From Pseudomonadota bacterium (GTDB taxonomy: Bacteria > Pseudomonadota > Gammaproteobacteria > Steroidobacterales > Woeseiaceae): a stretch of 44,159 nucleotides of DNA. Below the pieces are notes generated by a model. The model ran no database searches. It was not told where the DNA came from and saw only the letters and a list, made by a program, of their open reading frames with translations. The position numbers and the translations under genes were made by a program. This document shows positions 25,108 through 33,655 of the stretch, one piece after another (the first letter of the stretch is position 1; each line of letters opens with the position of its first letter). The stretch covers positions 64,296 to 108,454 of the forward strand of contig JADFSP010000005.1 in assembly GCA_022560695.1 (NCBI GenBank). The letters are read 5' to 3'.

Positions 25108-26132
25108 GCAAAGATTGGAGTGCCGTACTCGACCGGCTGCTGGATGGCGAGTCGATGAAAGAGAGCGAGGCGTATGCGCTGATGCAGAAACTCGCGACCG
25201 GAGAATTGCCGGACGCGCTGGCCGGAGCGTTGCTGGCGAGTTTGCGCGCGAAAGGTGAAACGGCCGACGAGATTCGCGGCTTCGCCACCGCGATGCGTGA
25301 ACTCGCCATTCATCCGAAAATCCCGGATGGTACGCCAACCGTCGATACGGTCGGCACCGGCGGAGATGGCTCGGGGAGCCTGAATATTTCGACGGGTGCC
25401 GGGTTGCTCGCGGCCGCGTGTGGCGCCCGCGTCGTCAAGCACGGCAATCGCTTGGTATCGAGCCAGTCCGGCAGCGCGGACCTGCTCGAATGCATGGGGT
25501 TGCCGATGCCGCTGCATGAAAAGGAGGCAGTTGAGTGCCTGCAGGCAACGAATTTCACGTTCCTGTTCGCACCGGCCTATCATCCTGCGATGAAAGCCGT
25601 CGTTCCGGTTCGCGCCGCGCTGTCGGTGCGTACTGTATTCAATATACTCGGCCCGCTGACGAACCCGGCTGCGCCGCCATACCAGCTGATTGGCGCATTC
25701 AGCCAGGACGCCGCGAAACTCATGGCCGATGCGCTCGCCGGCATGCCCATGAAGCGGGCCTTTGTCGTGCACGGTGCATCGGGCTGGGACGAGGCGACAC
25801 CCATCGGCGAGTTCACGCTCTATGACGTTGTCCCCGGAAAGGTGACCGAGACGACACGTACGCCCGAAGACTACGGCATGAAGCGTTGTTCGCCCGAGGA
25901 TCTCGCGGGCGGCGATGCCGGAAACAATGTGCGGGCACTGATGCGCGTGTTCAGCGGTGACGACAAGGGCGCACATCGCGATGCGCTGACGATGAGCACG
26001 TCTCTCGTGCTTGAAGTTATGGGCATGGCGACAGATGCAAAGCAGGGCGTCGAGATTGCAAGCGCCGCGCTTGATGGCGGTGCGGCAGCCGCGCTCGCCA
26101 AAGGGCTGCGGCAGCACTTTGAAACCGGATGA
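25104..26132 (+). CDS. trpD: Anthranilate phosphoribosyltransferase
   Basis: TrpD (342 aa) joins anthranilate to PRPP. The PRPP loop [18 protein letters not shown], the [18 protein letters not shown] block, the [14 protein letters not shown] segment and the [11 protein letters not shown] motif are complete, and length is normal. It starts with ATG overlapping the trpG TGA and ends overlapping the trpC ATG by 4 bp, so translation of the operon is coupled here. Confidence 0.97.
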   Translation: MSKDWSAVLDRLLDGESMKESEAYALMQKLATGELPDALAGALLASLRAKGETADEIRGFATAMRELAIHPKIPDGTPTVDTVGTGGDGSGSLNISTGAGLLAAACGARVVKHGNRLVSSQSGSADLLECMGLPMPLHEKEAVECLQATNFTFLFAPAYHPAMKAVVPVRAALSVRTVFNILGPLTNPAAPPYQLIGAFSQDAAKLMADALAGMPMKRAFVVHGASGWDEATPIGEFTLYDVVPGKVTETTRTPEDYGMKRCSPEDLAGGDAGNNVRALMRVFSGDDKGAHRDALTMSTSLVLEVMGMATDAKQGVEIASAALDGGAAAALAKGLRQHFETG

Positions 26133-26938
26133 GCGATTTTCTCAAACAAATGGCGACACTGAGTGCTGAACGCGCAGCCAACGCAAGCAGCAGGATGCGC
26201 TCGGCCGATTTCGACAAGCCCGTGGTGCCGCTTGTGCTCGGTGCGTTCGACGTCATCGCCGAGATCAAGGATCGGTCACCGGCGGAGGGTGACCTCGTGA
26301 CGACCGGTATGGGCCGCGCAGAACGGGCACGATGCTACGCGAACGCCGGCGTGGCGGCGATTTCGGTATTGACCGAGCCCAGCCGTTTCGGCGGTGATCT
26401 GGAACATCTGGCGGAAGTCGTCGCGGCCGTGCCGGACAGTCCGGTCATGCGCAAGGACTTTCTGGTCGAACCCGTGCAACTGCTCGAAGCCCGCAAAGCC
26501 GGTGCCAGTGGAGCGCTGCTGATAATGGCGATGTTGTCCGGTCAGAAACTCGAAGAGATGCTTTGCTGCGCGTGGGAGCATGACCTGTTTGTTTTGCTCG
26601 AAGCATTTGACGAACATGACCTCGTCCGGACATCGAAACTTCTGCAAAACTCCGCACACCGACAGCGGGCCGAGCGCGACCAGTTGCTGTTCGGCGTCAA
26701 CGCGCGAAACCTGCGTTCGCTGGCCGTGGATCGCGGGCGCCTGAAAAAACTTGCGCCGTTGTTGCCGCAGACAGGCTGCGTCGCAGAGAGTGGCATCGAT
26801 GATGCCGGCGATGCCAGGCAGGCCGCCGTTCTGGGCTATCGAGCCGTGTTGGTCGGTACCGCGTTGATGCGAAGTGACGATCCGGCCGTGTTGATCGCGT
26901 CGATGCGTGACTCCGGCCGCGCGGAGATTGCGGCATGA
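26129..26938 (+). CDS. trpC: Indole-3-glycerol-phosphate synthase
   Basis: TrpC (269 aa) closes CdRP to indole-3-glycerol phosphate in a TIM barrel. Conserved motifs are VIAEIKDRSPAEGDL (catalytic Lys and Ser), AISVLTEPSRFGGDLEHL, VMRKDFLVEPVQLLEARKAG, GVNARNLRSLAVD, and VAESGIDDAGD. It is separate from TrpF, unlike the fused enterobacterial TrpC(F). It overlaps both neighbours by 4 bp. Confidence 0.97.
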   Translation: MSDFLKQMATLSAERAANASSRMRSADFDKPVVPLVLGAFDVIAEIKDRSPAEGDLVTTGMGRAERARCYANAGVAAISVLTEPSRFGGDLEHLAEVVAAVPDSPVMRKDFLVEPVQLLEARKAGASGALLIMAMLSGQKLEEMLCCAWEHDLFVLLEAFDEHDLVRTSKLLQNSAHRQRAERDQLLFGVNARNLRSLAVDRGRLKKLAPLLPQTGCVAESGIDDAGDARQAAVLGYRAVLVGTALMRSDDPAVLIASMRDSGRAEIAA

Positions 26939-27534
26939 GCATAATGGTGAAAATCTGCGGCCTGCATGACGCCGCCGCCGTGGCGGCGGCCGTCGAATCC
27001 GGCGCGCGCGCCATAGGCTTCGTGTTCACTGAATCGGTGCGTCGCGTTACGACGCGACAGGCGAACGATGCCAGCCGTGAAATTGGCGCAGATGTGCAGC
27101 GGGTTGCCGTCATGCGCCATCCCACGAATGACGAATGGCGCGCGGTCCTCGACGAGTTCGCACCGGACGTACTGCAAACGGATATCGAGGACTTCGACGC
27201 ACTCGACGTACCGGACAGCGTGATCCGCTGGCCCGTGCTTCGCGAGGGCAGCGCAGCGCTCGAGAATGAACTTCCCGGCGTCTTCGTTTATGAAGGTGCG
27301 AACAGCGGCCGTGGTGAAACGGTCGATTGGCCGCGTGCGGCGGCGATCGCGAAGCGCGGGCGAATGATTCTCGCGGGTGGCTTGAGTGCCGGCAATATTG
27401 CGGCAGCCGTAAGTGCTGTCTATCCCTGGGGTGTCGACGTGTCGAGTGCCGTCGAGTGCCGTCCCGGAATAAAAGACCCGGACCTGATACGACAATTCAT
27501 ACAAGCGGTGCAAGCCGCGGAGACCAGTTCATGA
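26935..27534 (+). CDS. trpF: Phosphoribosylanthranilate isomerase
   Basis: TrpF (199 aa) isomerises PRA to CdRP. The start VKICGLHDAAAVAAAVESGA with the catalytic Cys, FVFTESVRRVT, ILAGGLSAGNIAAAV with its phosphate loop, and the Asp of GVDVSSAVECRPGIKD are all clear. It overlaps trpC and trpB by 4 bp each. Having trpF inside the trp operon and unfused differs from Pseudomonas, where it is unlinked. Confidence 0.97.
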   Translation: MSIMVKICGLHDAAAVAAAVESGARAIGFVFTESVRRVTTRQANDASREIGADVQRVAVMRHPTNDEWRAVLDEFAPDVLQTDIEDFDALDVPDSVIRWPVLREGSAALENELPGVFVYEGANSGRGETVDWPRAAAIAKRGRMILAGGLSAGNIAAAVSAVYPWGVDVSSAVECRPGIKDPDLIRQFIQAVQAAETSS

Positions 27535-28784
27535 ATTCGATTCTGCAGGCCGGCGAAGCCGATGCGCTGCTCGAGGCTGCGATCAATGGGCAGTTGCCCG
27601 ACGAGCGCGGCCGCTTTGGGCCATTCGGTGGGCGATATGTACCGGAGACGCTGGTACCCGCGTTCGAACGTCTGGAGGCAGGCGTCCACAAGCACCTTCA
27701 CGACCCGGGCTTTCAGGACGATTACCGCCGCGAATTGCGAGAGTGGGTTGGCCGCCCGACCGCGCTGAGCTTCGCGCCGCGGCTCAGCGAGCGCTGGGGC
27801 GCTGATGTCTGGCTGAAGCGCGAAGACCTGGCACATACCGGCGCGCACAAGATCAACAATGCCATCGGCCAGGCCTTGCTGGCGCAGCGCCTGGGCGCGA
27901 AACGCGTCATCGCGGAAACGGGTGCCGGGCAGCACGGCGTCGCGTCGGCCGCAGCTTGCGCACGAGTCGGCCTGCCTTGCTGCGTCTACATGGGCGCCGT
28001 GGATATCGAGCGACAGGCACCCAACGTCGATCGCATGCGCCGGCTCGGTGCCGAGGTGGTTACCGTGGAGTCGGGTGACAAGACGTTGCGTGCTGCGATC
28101 GACGAGGCGTTGCGGGAATGGGTGACCGACCCGGCGGGTATTTATTACCTGCTGGGCTCGGCTGTCGGGGCGCATCCGTATCCGTACCTGGTTCGCGAGC
28201 TGCAGTCAGTCATCGGCCAGGAGGCACGGCAGCAAATGCTCGACCAAGCGGGCGGTTTGCCGGACGTGGCCTTCGCCTGCGTCGGTGGCGGCTCGAACGC
28301 GATCGGTCTGTTTTATCCGCTGCTGGGCGACGACATCGAACTGATCGGCGTCGAAGCCGGCGGCACTGGCGACGGCCTCGGAGAGAATGCGGCGACGCTG
28401 GCAACCGGAACGCCCGGCGTGTTGCAGGGTTCTTATACGATCATTCTGCAGGACGACGATGGCCAGGTGCAGGAAACCCACTCGATCTCGGCAGGGCTCG
28501 ACTATTCGGGCGTCGGCCCCGAGCATGCGATGTTGCAAGCCACCGGCCGCGTCAATTACGTCACGGCGCGGGACGACGAGGCGCTGGAAGCGCTCGAGGA
28601 GTTGTGTGAAACGGAGGGCATCCTGACCGCGCTCGAGACAGCGCATGCCTATGTCGCCGCGCGCAAGTGGGCGCGTGAGAATGCCGGCAAGCGCATCCTG
28701 ATCGGCAACTCCGGACGTGGCGACAAGGACATGCCGACACTGACGAAATACCCGCCGAGGATTCGCAGCCATGCAAGCACATGA
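27531..28784 (+). CDS. trpB: Tryptophan synthase beta chain
   Basis: TrpB (417 aa) condenses indole with serine on PLP. The PLP lysine is in REDLAHTGAHKINNAIGQ, with AETGAGQHGVASA, the glycine-rich phosphate loop VGGGSNAIG, and the C-terminal SGRGDKDM. The ATG at 27531 overlaps the trpF TGA. A longer open frame from 27327 lies within trpF and is ignored. The N-terminus, including GRFGPFGGRYVPETL, is of the TrpB1 type that partners TrpA. The 3' end overlaps trpA by 14 bp. Confidence 0.98.
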   Translation: MNSILQAGEADALLEAAINGQLPDERGRFGPFGGRYVPETLVPAFERLEAGVHKHLHDPGFQDDYRRELREWVGRPTALSFAPRLSERWGADVWLKREDLAHTGAHKINNAIGQALLAQRLGAKRVIAETGAGQHGVASAAACARVGLPCCVYMGAVDIERQAPNVDRMRRLGAEVVTVESGDKTLRAAIDEALREWVTDPAGIYYLLGSAVGAHPYPYLVRELQSVIGQEARQQMLDQAGGLPDVAFACVGGGSNAIGLFYPLLGDDIELIGVEAGGTGDGLGENAATLATGTPGVLQGSYTIILQDDDGQVQETHSISAGLDYSGVGPEHAMLQATGRVNYVTARDDEALEALEELCETEGILTALETAHAYVAARKWARENAGKRILIGNSGRGDKDMPTLTKYPPRIRSHAST

Positions 28785-29544
28785 GCGCCTGACAGCCGCA
28801 ATTCACGCCGCGAACGATGCGGGACGCACCGCGATCATGCCGTTTATTACCGCCGGCTATCCGGAACCTGACGATTTCCTGAGTACGCTGCGGGCCATCG
28901 CCGCTGCAGGTGACGTCGTAGAGATCGGCATTCCGTTCTCGGATCCGATGGCCGACGGCATGACGATCCAGCGCTCGAGTTATGTGGCGCTTCAAAAGGG
29001 GGTCAGGGTCGATTGGATATTCGAGCAGCTCGACAAGGCGGGCGGGGAGTTCGAGGCGCCGCTGGTCATGATGTCCTATCTCAACCCCCTGCTCGCGTTC
29101 GGCTTCGACAAGCTTGCCGAACGCGCACTCGCGAGCGGCGTTTGCGGCTTCATCGTCCCCGATCTGCCGTACGAAGAGAGTGACGAACTTCGCGCGGCAC
29201 TCGATGCGAAAGGACTGGGGCTTGTTCAGCTGGTAACGCCCGCAACGCCCGATTCAAGGTTGAAGCTGCTGTGTGACGAATCACGCGGTTTTGTCTATGC
29301 CGTTACGATAACCGGAATCACCGGCGGCAACACCGGACTTCCGGACGACCTGGCGGGCTATCTCGACAAGGTGTCGGCGACATCGAAGCTTCCCGTTTGC
29401 GCCGGATTTGGTATTCGTGAGCGTTCGGATGTTGCGGCTGTCGGCGCGCATGCTGCTGGCGCAATCGTGGGATCCGCACTCGTCGAGGTTCTGGAGCGAT
29501 TCGATGACCCGGTACAATTCCTACAGACGCTCGCTGCAAAATGA
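28771..29544 (+). CDS. trpA: Tryptophan synthase alpha chain
   Basis: TrpA (257 aa) cleaves indole-3-glycerol phosphate and channels indole to TrpB. The catalytic Glu is in VVEIGIPFSDPMADG and the catalytic Asp in FIVPDLPYEE. ITGITGGNTGLPDDL and FGIRERSDV are the later loops. It ends the biosynthetic set, but its TGA overlaps the ATG of one more gene, the zinc-finger protein at 29541. Confidence 0.97.
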   Translation: MQAHERLTAAIHAANDAGRTAIMPFITAGYPEPDDFLSTLRAIAAAGDVVEIGIPFSDPMADGMTIQRSSYVALQKGVRVDWIFEQLDKAGGEFEAPLVMMSYLNPLLAFGFDKLAERALASGVCGFIVPDLPYEESDELRAALDAKGLGLVQLVTPATPDSRLKLLCDESRGFVYAVTITGITGGNTGLPDDLAGYLDKVSATSKLPVCAGFGIRERSDVAAVGAHAAGAIVGSALVEVLERFDDPVQFLQTLAAK

Positions 29545-29849
29545 AAAAGCTGACGTCGGCCGACTCGATCATTACGATCAATCATTATAAGAACGTGCTC
29601 GAAAGCGAGGGCATCGCAGCCGAAATTCGCAATGAGCACTTGAGTACGATATTCGGTGAGGTACCGTTTACCGAGATCTGGCCCGAACTCTGGATCAAGA
29701 ACGATCTCGACTTCGATCGCGCACAGCAACTCATCGACCTGGCGATATCCGACGAGAGTCCAGCGGAGGCGTGGCGTTGCGGAAAATGCGGCGAGCACAA
29801 CGAAGGCCAGTTCGGGGCCTGCTGGAATTGCGAGGAGCCGCAGGGATAA
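29541..29849 (+). CDS. DUF2007 domain plus RanBP2-type zinc finger, eighth gene of the trp operon
   Basis: The 102-aa protein overlaps trpA by 4 bp, implying translational coupling. Residues 10-72 look like the DUF2007 putative signal-transducing domain (NHYKNVLESEGIAAEIRN, then PELWIKNDLDFDRAQQLID). The C-terminus WRCGKCGEHNEGQFGACWNC fits the RanBP2 zinc-finger consensus W-x-C-x2-C-x3-N-x6-C-x2-C exactly. A small cytosolic binding or adaptor protein is likely; function is unknown. The last codons, from the final Cys onward, coincide with the first unit of a 31-bp tandem repeat that continues past the stop, so the carboxy-terminus may be shaped by repeat DNA. Confidence 0.88.
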   Translation: MKKLTSADSIITINHYKNVLESEGIAAEIRNEHLSTIFGEVPFTEIWPELWIKNDLDFDRAQQLIDLAISDESPAEAWRCGKCGEHNEGQFGACWNCEEPQG

Positions 29850-29920
29850 TTTCCGTCATTGCGAGGAGTCGCAGGGGTAATATCCGTCATTGCGAGGAGC
29901 CGCAGGCGACGCGGCAATCC
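29827..29920 (+). repeat. 31-bp tandem repeat starting inside the zinc-finger gene
   Basis: Unit one (29827-29857) and unit two (29858-29888) are 31 bp each and nearly identical (ATTGCGAGGAGCCGCAGGG in unit one). A third, partial unit (29889-29920) diverges into GCGACGCGGCAATCC. The third unit resembles the widespread CGTCATTGCGAG...GCGACGCGGCAATCC dispersed repeat. Unit one encodes the last residues and stop codon of the upstream gene. Confidence 0.85.
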
Positions 29921-29925
29921 GCCGC

Positions 29926-30079
29926 GGCCGGCACAGTGCAATGCAAGCGATGTAGGAGGGCCTTTACGGTCAGGACGACCTAAATGTCGCGGAGCACAGG
30001 GATGTGCGAGAGCGACGAGGGTCAGGACGACCTAAATGTCGCGGAGCACAGGGATGTGCGAGAGCGACCAGACCCGATC
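29926..30079. repeat. Second copy of the trp-leader repeat with a 49-bp tandem duplication
   Basis: 29926-29947 and 29951-29967 correspond to modules at 23048-23069 and 22972-22988. Two identical 49-bp units (29968-30016 and 30020-30068), each starting GGTCAGGACGACC and containing the GTCGC...GCGAC palindrome, are separated by GAG. Only one such unit is present at 22988-23036. The block fills the space between the trp operon and the convergent GGDEF/EAL gene and may limit read-through. Confidence 0.85.
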
Positions 30080-30086
30080 ATGGTTC

Positions 30087-32195
30087 CTACGGCATGCTAC
30101 TCGCGAGCAGCTGCGTGCCGGCGATTTCACTGCGTAATATCGTGGCGACGTTCTCGGCCTGCATCGGGTGGCTGATCAAAAATCCCTGGGCAAGATCGCA
30201 ATTGCAACTCTTGAGGAACTCGAGCTGCGTCAGTGTCTCGACGCCCTCGGCGGCAACTTCGATATCGAGCCCCTGCGCCATCGCAATGGCGGCCCGGACG
30301 ATACGCTGGTGGCTGCGGTTATTCTCGACATCGACGATCAACGACTGATCGAGGACAAAACTGTCGATGAAACCGTCGTCCAGTGATTCGAACGACAGGT
30401 CACGTTTGCCGAAGTGGTCGAAGGACAGTCTGACGCCGAGCTTGTGCAGCGCCTGAAGCGTTTGCCGTTCGGCATCGCGCTTACGCATGATTGCGGCATC
30501 ACCGATCTCGAGCTCGATGCAGCCCGGATCGAGGGCCGTATTTGCAAGGGCCTCCGCGATCGTATCAACGATACGTTGATGCATGAGTTGCTGCGGTGAC
30601 AGATTTATCGCAACGGACAGGTCGGGCAATTCGAATTGCCGCTGCCATGCAGCGAGTTGCCGGCACGCGGTTGCGATTACCCACTCGCCGGCTGAATGTA
30701 TCAACCCACTGCTTTCGAGAATGGGCAAAAATCGTTCGGGTGGTAACAGTCCGTATCGTGAATGCTGCCAACGCAGCAGGGCTTCGAGGCCGATCAGGCG
30801 ACCGGATGCAATATCGATGCGTGGCTGGTAATGCAGCACGAATTCATCGCGCACGAGAGCGTGCCGCAGGCCAACCTCGAGTTCTTCACGCTGTGCAAGC
30901 TTGGTGTTGAGCGCGCTCGAGTAATACTGACATCGCCCACCGCCGCGTTTCTTCGACTCGTACATCGCGACGTCTGCAGCCTTGATCAGCCGCTCCGCGT
31001 CTACTCCGGACTCCGGGTAGATCGCTATGCCGATGCTGGGCGTCGCATACACTTCGCTATGGCCGATCTCGTATTTTTCCGACAACACGAGTAACAGTTT
31101 CTGCGCCGCCGCAGTGGCGTTGTCGAGTTCGCCGAAGTCTTCGAGGCAGACCACGAATTCATCGCCGCCCCAGCGGCCGCAGTAATCTCCGACACGCAGA
31201 TTCTCGCGCAGCCGTTGTGCAACCTCTTGCAGCAGCGCGTCGCCGATGTCATGTCCGAGCGTATCGTTGACGGATTTGAAACGATCGAGATCGATGAAAA
31301 GCGTCGCCAGCGGGGCAGAGCGACGCTGGCAACGTCCGATGGCTCGCGACAGGTGTTCGCTGAACAAACTGCGATTGGGCAAACCCGTGAGCTCATCGTA
31401 TTGTGCGCGCTTCTGCAACTCGATCGTCTTGCGAGTGATATCCGTGACGTCACGAAACGTGATCACACCGCCGATCAGTTCGCGGTTTCCATCGAACAGA
31501 CCATGGCCATTGATATTCAATACCGTATCCGGCTGTTGCGGCGAACGATAGATTGCCATCTGACCCGAAAACTTTTCGCCGCTCCGTGCCCTGAAGAGTG
31601 GCAGGTCGGCTGAGTTGCGATAGTTGTTGCCATGCTCGTCAATGCAGCAAAAGGTTTGTTCCCAGGTGGGGTCAGGTTGCATGCGCGGGCCTAGTCCCAG
31701 TATCGTTCGACCCGCAGGATTGATTTCGAGGATGTGTCCCTGTTGATCGACGACAACGACGCCGTCGTTGATGCTCGTCAAAATCGACAGGACCGTAACG
31801 TCTGTTTCAGACAACCGTTGCTGCAGCCGATTCCGTTTCACGGCATGATCGAAGACCGCCTCCTGGCCTTCAACGGTGATATCGTCCACACAGATGTAGC
31901 CCTGGGCACCGGCGCGGACGGCGGCAATACCGCGATGCTCAAGCGCCTTTCGCGTCAATGCGATGACCGGATAATCGCCCAGCGCATGCATCAACGTGGT
32001 CAGTGTTCGCCCTGACAGCGCGATCGCGGGGCCCGCTTCGAGCAAAACAATATCGACGATCGACGGCGTGTCGACGGGTAACTCCAGTTCGACGGAGCGG
32101 GTCAGCAGCGTGCAGCATGGCAGGGTTTCGAGCTCGGACAGGTAGTCGGCGGCGAAATCGCCACGACCAAGATAGAGAATTGAATGCCCCGTCAT
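30087..32195 (-). CDS. GGDEF/EAL cyclic di-GMP protein with degenerate EAL site
   Basis: The 702-aa protein has a receiver-like N-terminal part (1-115), a PAS domain (about 130-255), GGDEF (about 260-425) and EAL (about 435-690). GGDEF is intact at 343-347 (RWGGDEF), preceded by an RVGD inhibitory site at 334-337, so a diguanylate cyclase is predicted. EAL is retained at 471-473 with Asn531, Glu650 and Gln670. However, DDFG is DHFG (593-596), the KxD lysine is Val (VLD, 614-616), and ExTE is EIGD (563-566). Those changes remove residues needed for metal binding and catalysis, so phosphodiesterase activity is doubtful. No membrane segment is seen, so it should be cytosolic. It faces the trp operon and is divergent from the sigma factor gene. 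Confidence 0.92.
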   Translation of the reverse strand: MTGHSILYLGRGDFAADYLSELETLPCCTLLTRSVELELPVDTPSIVDIVLLEAGPAIALSGRTLTTLMHALGDYPVIALTRKALEHRGIAAVRAGAQGYICVDDITVEGQEAVFDHAVKRNRLQQRLSETDVTVLSILTSINDGVVVVDQQGHILEINPAGRTILGLGPRMQPDPTWEQTFCCIDEHGNNYRNSADLPLFRARSGEKFSGQMAIYRSPQQPDTVLNINGHGLFDGNRELIGGVITFRDVTDITRKTIELQKRAQYDELTGLPNRSLFSEHLSRAIGRCQRRSAPLATLFIDLDRFKSVNDTLGHDIGDALLQEVAQRLRENLRVGDYCGRWGGDEFVVCLEDFGELDNATAAAQKLLLVLSEKYEIGHSEVYATPSIGIAIYPESGVDAERLIKAADVAMYESKKRGGGRCQYYSSALNTKLAQREELEVGLRHALVRDEFVLHYQPRIDIASGRLIGLEALLRWQHSRYGLLPPERFLPILESSGLIHSAGEWVIATACRQLAAWQRQFELPDLSVAINLSPQQLMHQRIVDTIAEALANTALDPGCIELEIGDAAIMRKRDAERQTLQALHKLGVRLSFDHFGKRDLSFESLDDGFIDSFVLDQSLIVDVENNRSHQRIVRAAIAMAQGLDIEVAAEGVETLTQLEFLKSCNCDLAQGFLISHPMQAENVATILRSEIAGTQLLASSMP

Positions 32196-32462
32196 CAGAG
32201 TTATGCAGCCTTGTCCGGTAACTTGCCGCCGATCTGTTCAAACAATATTGCAGGCGAGCAGGTTGGTCGAGGTGCCATGGATTATTTTCGTTGTTCGGTT
32301 ATGCCGAGTGCGTGGCCTGCCTTGCAACGGGCCAGACGCATGATAGCAGAATGGCAGCCCAGGCAGTCGGCAGGCTGGAAATTCCATCCCCGGACAAGCC
32401 GGTTTTCAAACCGATACCCCGGAGCAGGCATCCAATGATCAGGAAAAACGGAGATTTACTCA

Positions 32463-33065
32463 ATGGCTGCGCTTTTGGCAGTGGAACCCGCGGACTATAG
32501 TCCAGCGATGGCTTCGGCGAAGCAACAGGCAACGACGGACGAAGCGACCTTGATAGCCAGGGCGAAGCACTCGGATGCGCGGGCGTTCGAGTCGTTGTAC
32601 CGGGCGCACGTCGACAGGGTATACGGCCTGTGTCTGCGCATGACAGGGAATGTCAGCGAGGCGGAAGATTGCACGCAGGAAGCGTTTATCCAGGTGTGGA
32701 ACAAGCTCGCCAGGTTTCGCGGCGACAGTTCGTTTGCGACCTGGATACATCGTATTGCTGTCAATGCCGTACTGGGCCGCATGCGCAAATCGCGGCGTGA
32801 GCAGGATCGCATCCAGCTCGCCACGGGGGCATCGACATCTCCGGCGTCAATCGGCGACACCGCGAATCTCCGGGATTTATCCGACGCGATCGACAGGCTG
32901 CCGCGGGGCGCAAGACATGTCTTTGTGCTGTACGCGGTTTATGGCTACAGCCACGAGGAGGCGGGCAACATGCTCGGCATTGCAACGGGTACAAGCAAGG
33001 CGCAATTACATCGCGCACGCCGCTTGCTGGCGCAACAACTGAAGCAAGAAGGGTTTGACGTATGA
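32463..33065 (+). CDS. ECF-type RNA polymerase sigma factor
   Basis: The 200-aa protein has sigma region 2 (ARAFESLYRAHVDRVYGL, EDCTQEAFIQVWNKL, FATWIHRIAVN) and region 4 (AIDRLPRGARHVFVLYAVYGYSHEEAGNMLGIATGTSKAQLHRAR). These are joined by a short linker, typical of extracytoplasmic-function sigma factors. The ATG at 32463 has GGAG about 9 bp upstream; an in-frame ATG at 32508 is an alternative that better fits the family's N-terminus. The following gene overlaps by 4 bp and looks like its anti-sigma factor. The 267-bp gap before it contains no recognisable gene, and I could not place a promoter with confidence. Confidence 0.92.
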   Translation: MAALLAVEPADYSPAMASAKQQATTDEATLIARAKHSDARAFESLYRAHVDRVYGLCLRMTGNVSEAEDCTQEAFIQVWNKLARFRGDSSFATWIHRIAVNAVLGRMRKSRREQDRIQLATGASTSPASIGDTANLRDLSDAIDRLPRGARHVFVLYAVYGYSHEEAGNMLGIATGTSKAQLHRARRLLAQQLKQEGFDV

Positions 33066-33610
33066 ACGAGAAACATGAGGACCGGCTGATGCGCGATGCA
33101 GGGCGACTGACGACCCGGATCAGTCCCGAGCGCGATCTGTGGCCGGACATCGCCACGGCGATCGCAGAACAAGGCGGGTCCCGACGGACACCAATGCTTG
33201 CGCAGGCTGCAGCCGTGATCCTGCTCGTGGCGGCGTCATCGGGAGTGACATACCTCGCCGTCAACGGCGATCAACCGCCAGCGGAGTTCGTGCCGTCAAA
33301 TCTGATATTCAAACAGGCAAATTTCGGCGGGCAGTACCAACTGGGGCCGGACTATCAGGATGCACGCAGTCACCTGGTGTCGAGACTCGATCGGGCACTC
33401 GCGCGCCTGTCTCCCGATGCACGCGCCGGGGTTGAAAATAATCTGCAGGTGATCCGCGACGCAATCAACGACATCAATGGCGCGCTGGAACAGGAACCCG
33501 ATAACGCCTTGTTGCAGGATTTATTGCTGAGTACGTATCACCAGGAATTGCGGGTGATGCGCAACGTCGGCGGACTGACACACCGTGTCATGTCGCGGAA
33601 CGACATTTAA
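33062..33610 (+). CDS. Probable membrane anti-sigma factor
   Basis: The 182-aa protein has a cytosolic N-terminus with the SPERDLWPDIATAI motif common in anti-sigma proteins beside ECF genes. One membrane segment follows (AQAAAVILLVAASSGVTYLAV, about residues 47-67), then a periplasmic, helix-rich C-terminus. There is no HxxxCxxC zinc motif, so it is not a ZAS-type anti-sigma factor. The 4-bp overlap with the sigma gene and the one-TM layout support the role; the signal it senses is unknown. Confidence 0.8.
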   Translation: MNEKHEDRLMRDAGRLTTRISPERDLWPDIATAIAEQGGSRRTPMLAQAAAVILLVAASSGVTYLAVNGDQPPAEFVPSNLIFKQANFGGQYQLGPDYQDARSHLVSRLDRALARLSPDARAGVENNLQVIRDAINDINGALEQEPDNALLQDLLLSTYHQELRVMRNVGGLTHRVMSRNDI

Positions 33611-33655
33611 CGGGCTGCGGAAACGCAGCGCATGGAACATGAAGTGAGGAATCGC

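Noticed and set aside
29827..30079. Possible CRISPR array after the trp operon
   Set aside because: The repeats are adjacent or 3 bp apart without unique spacers, and the same modules are dispersed elsewhere.
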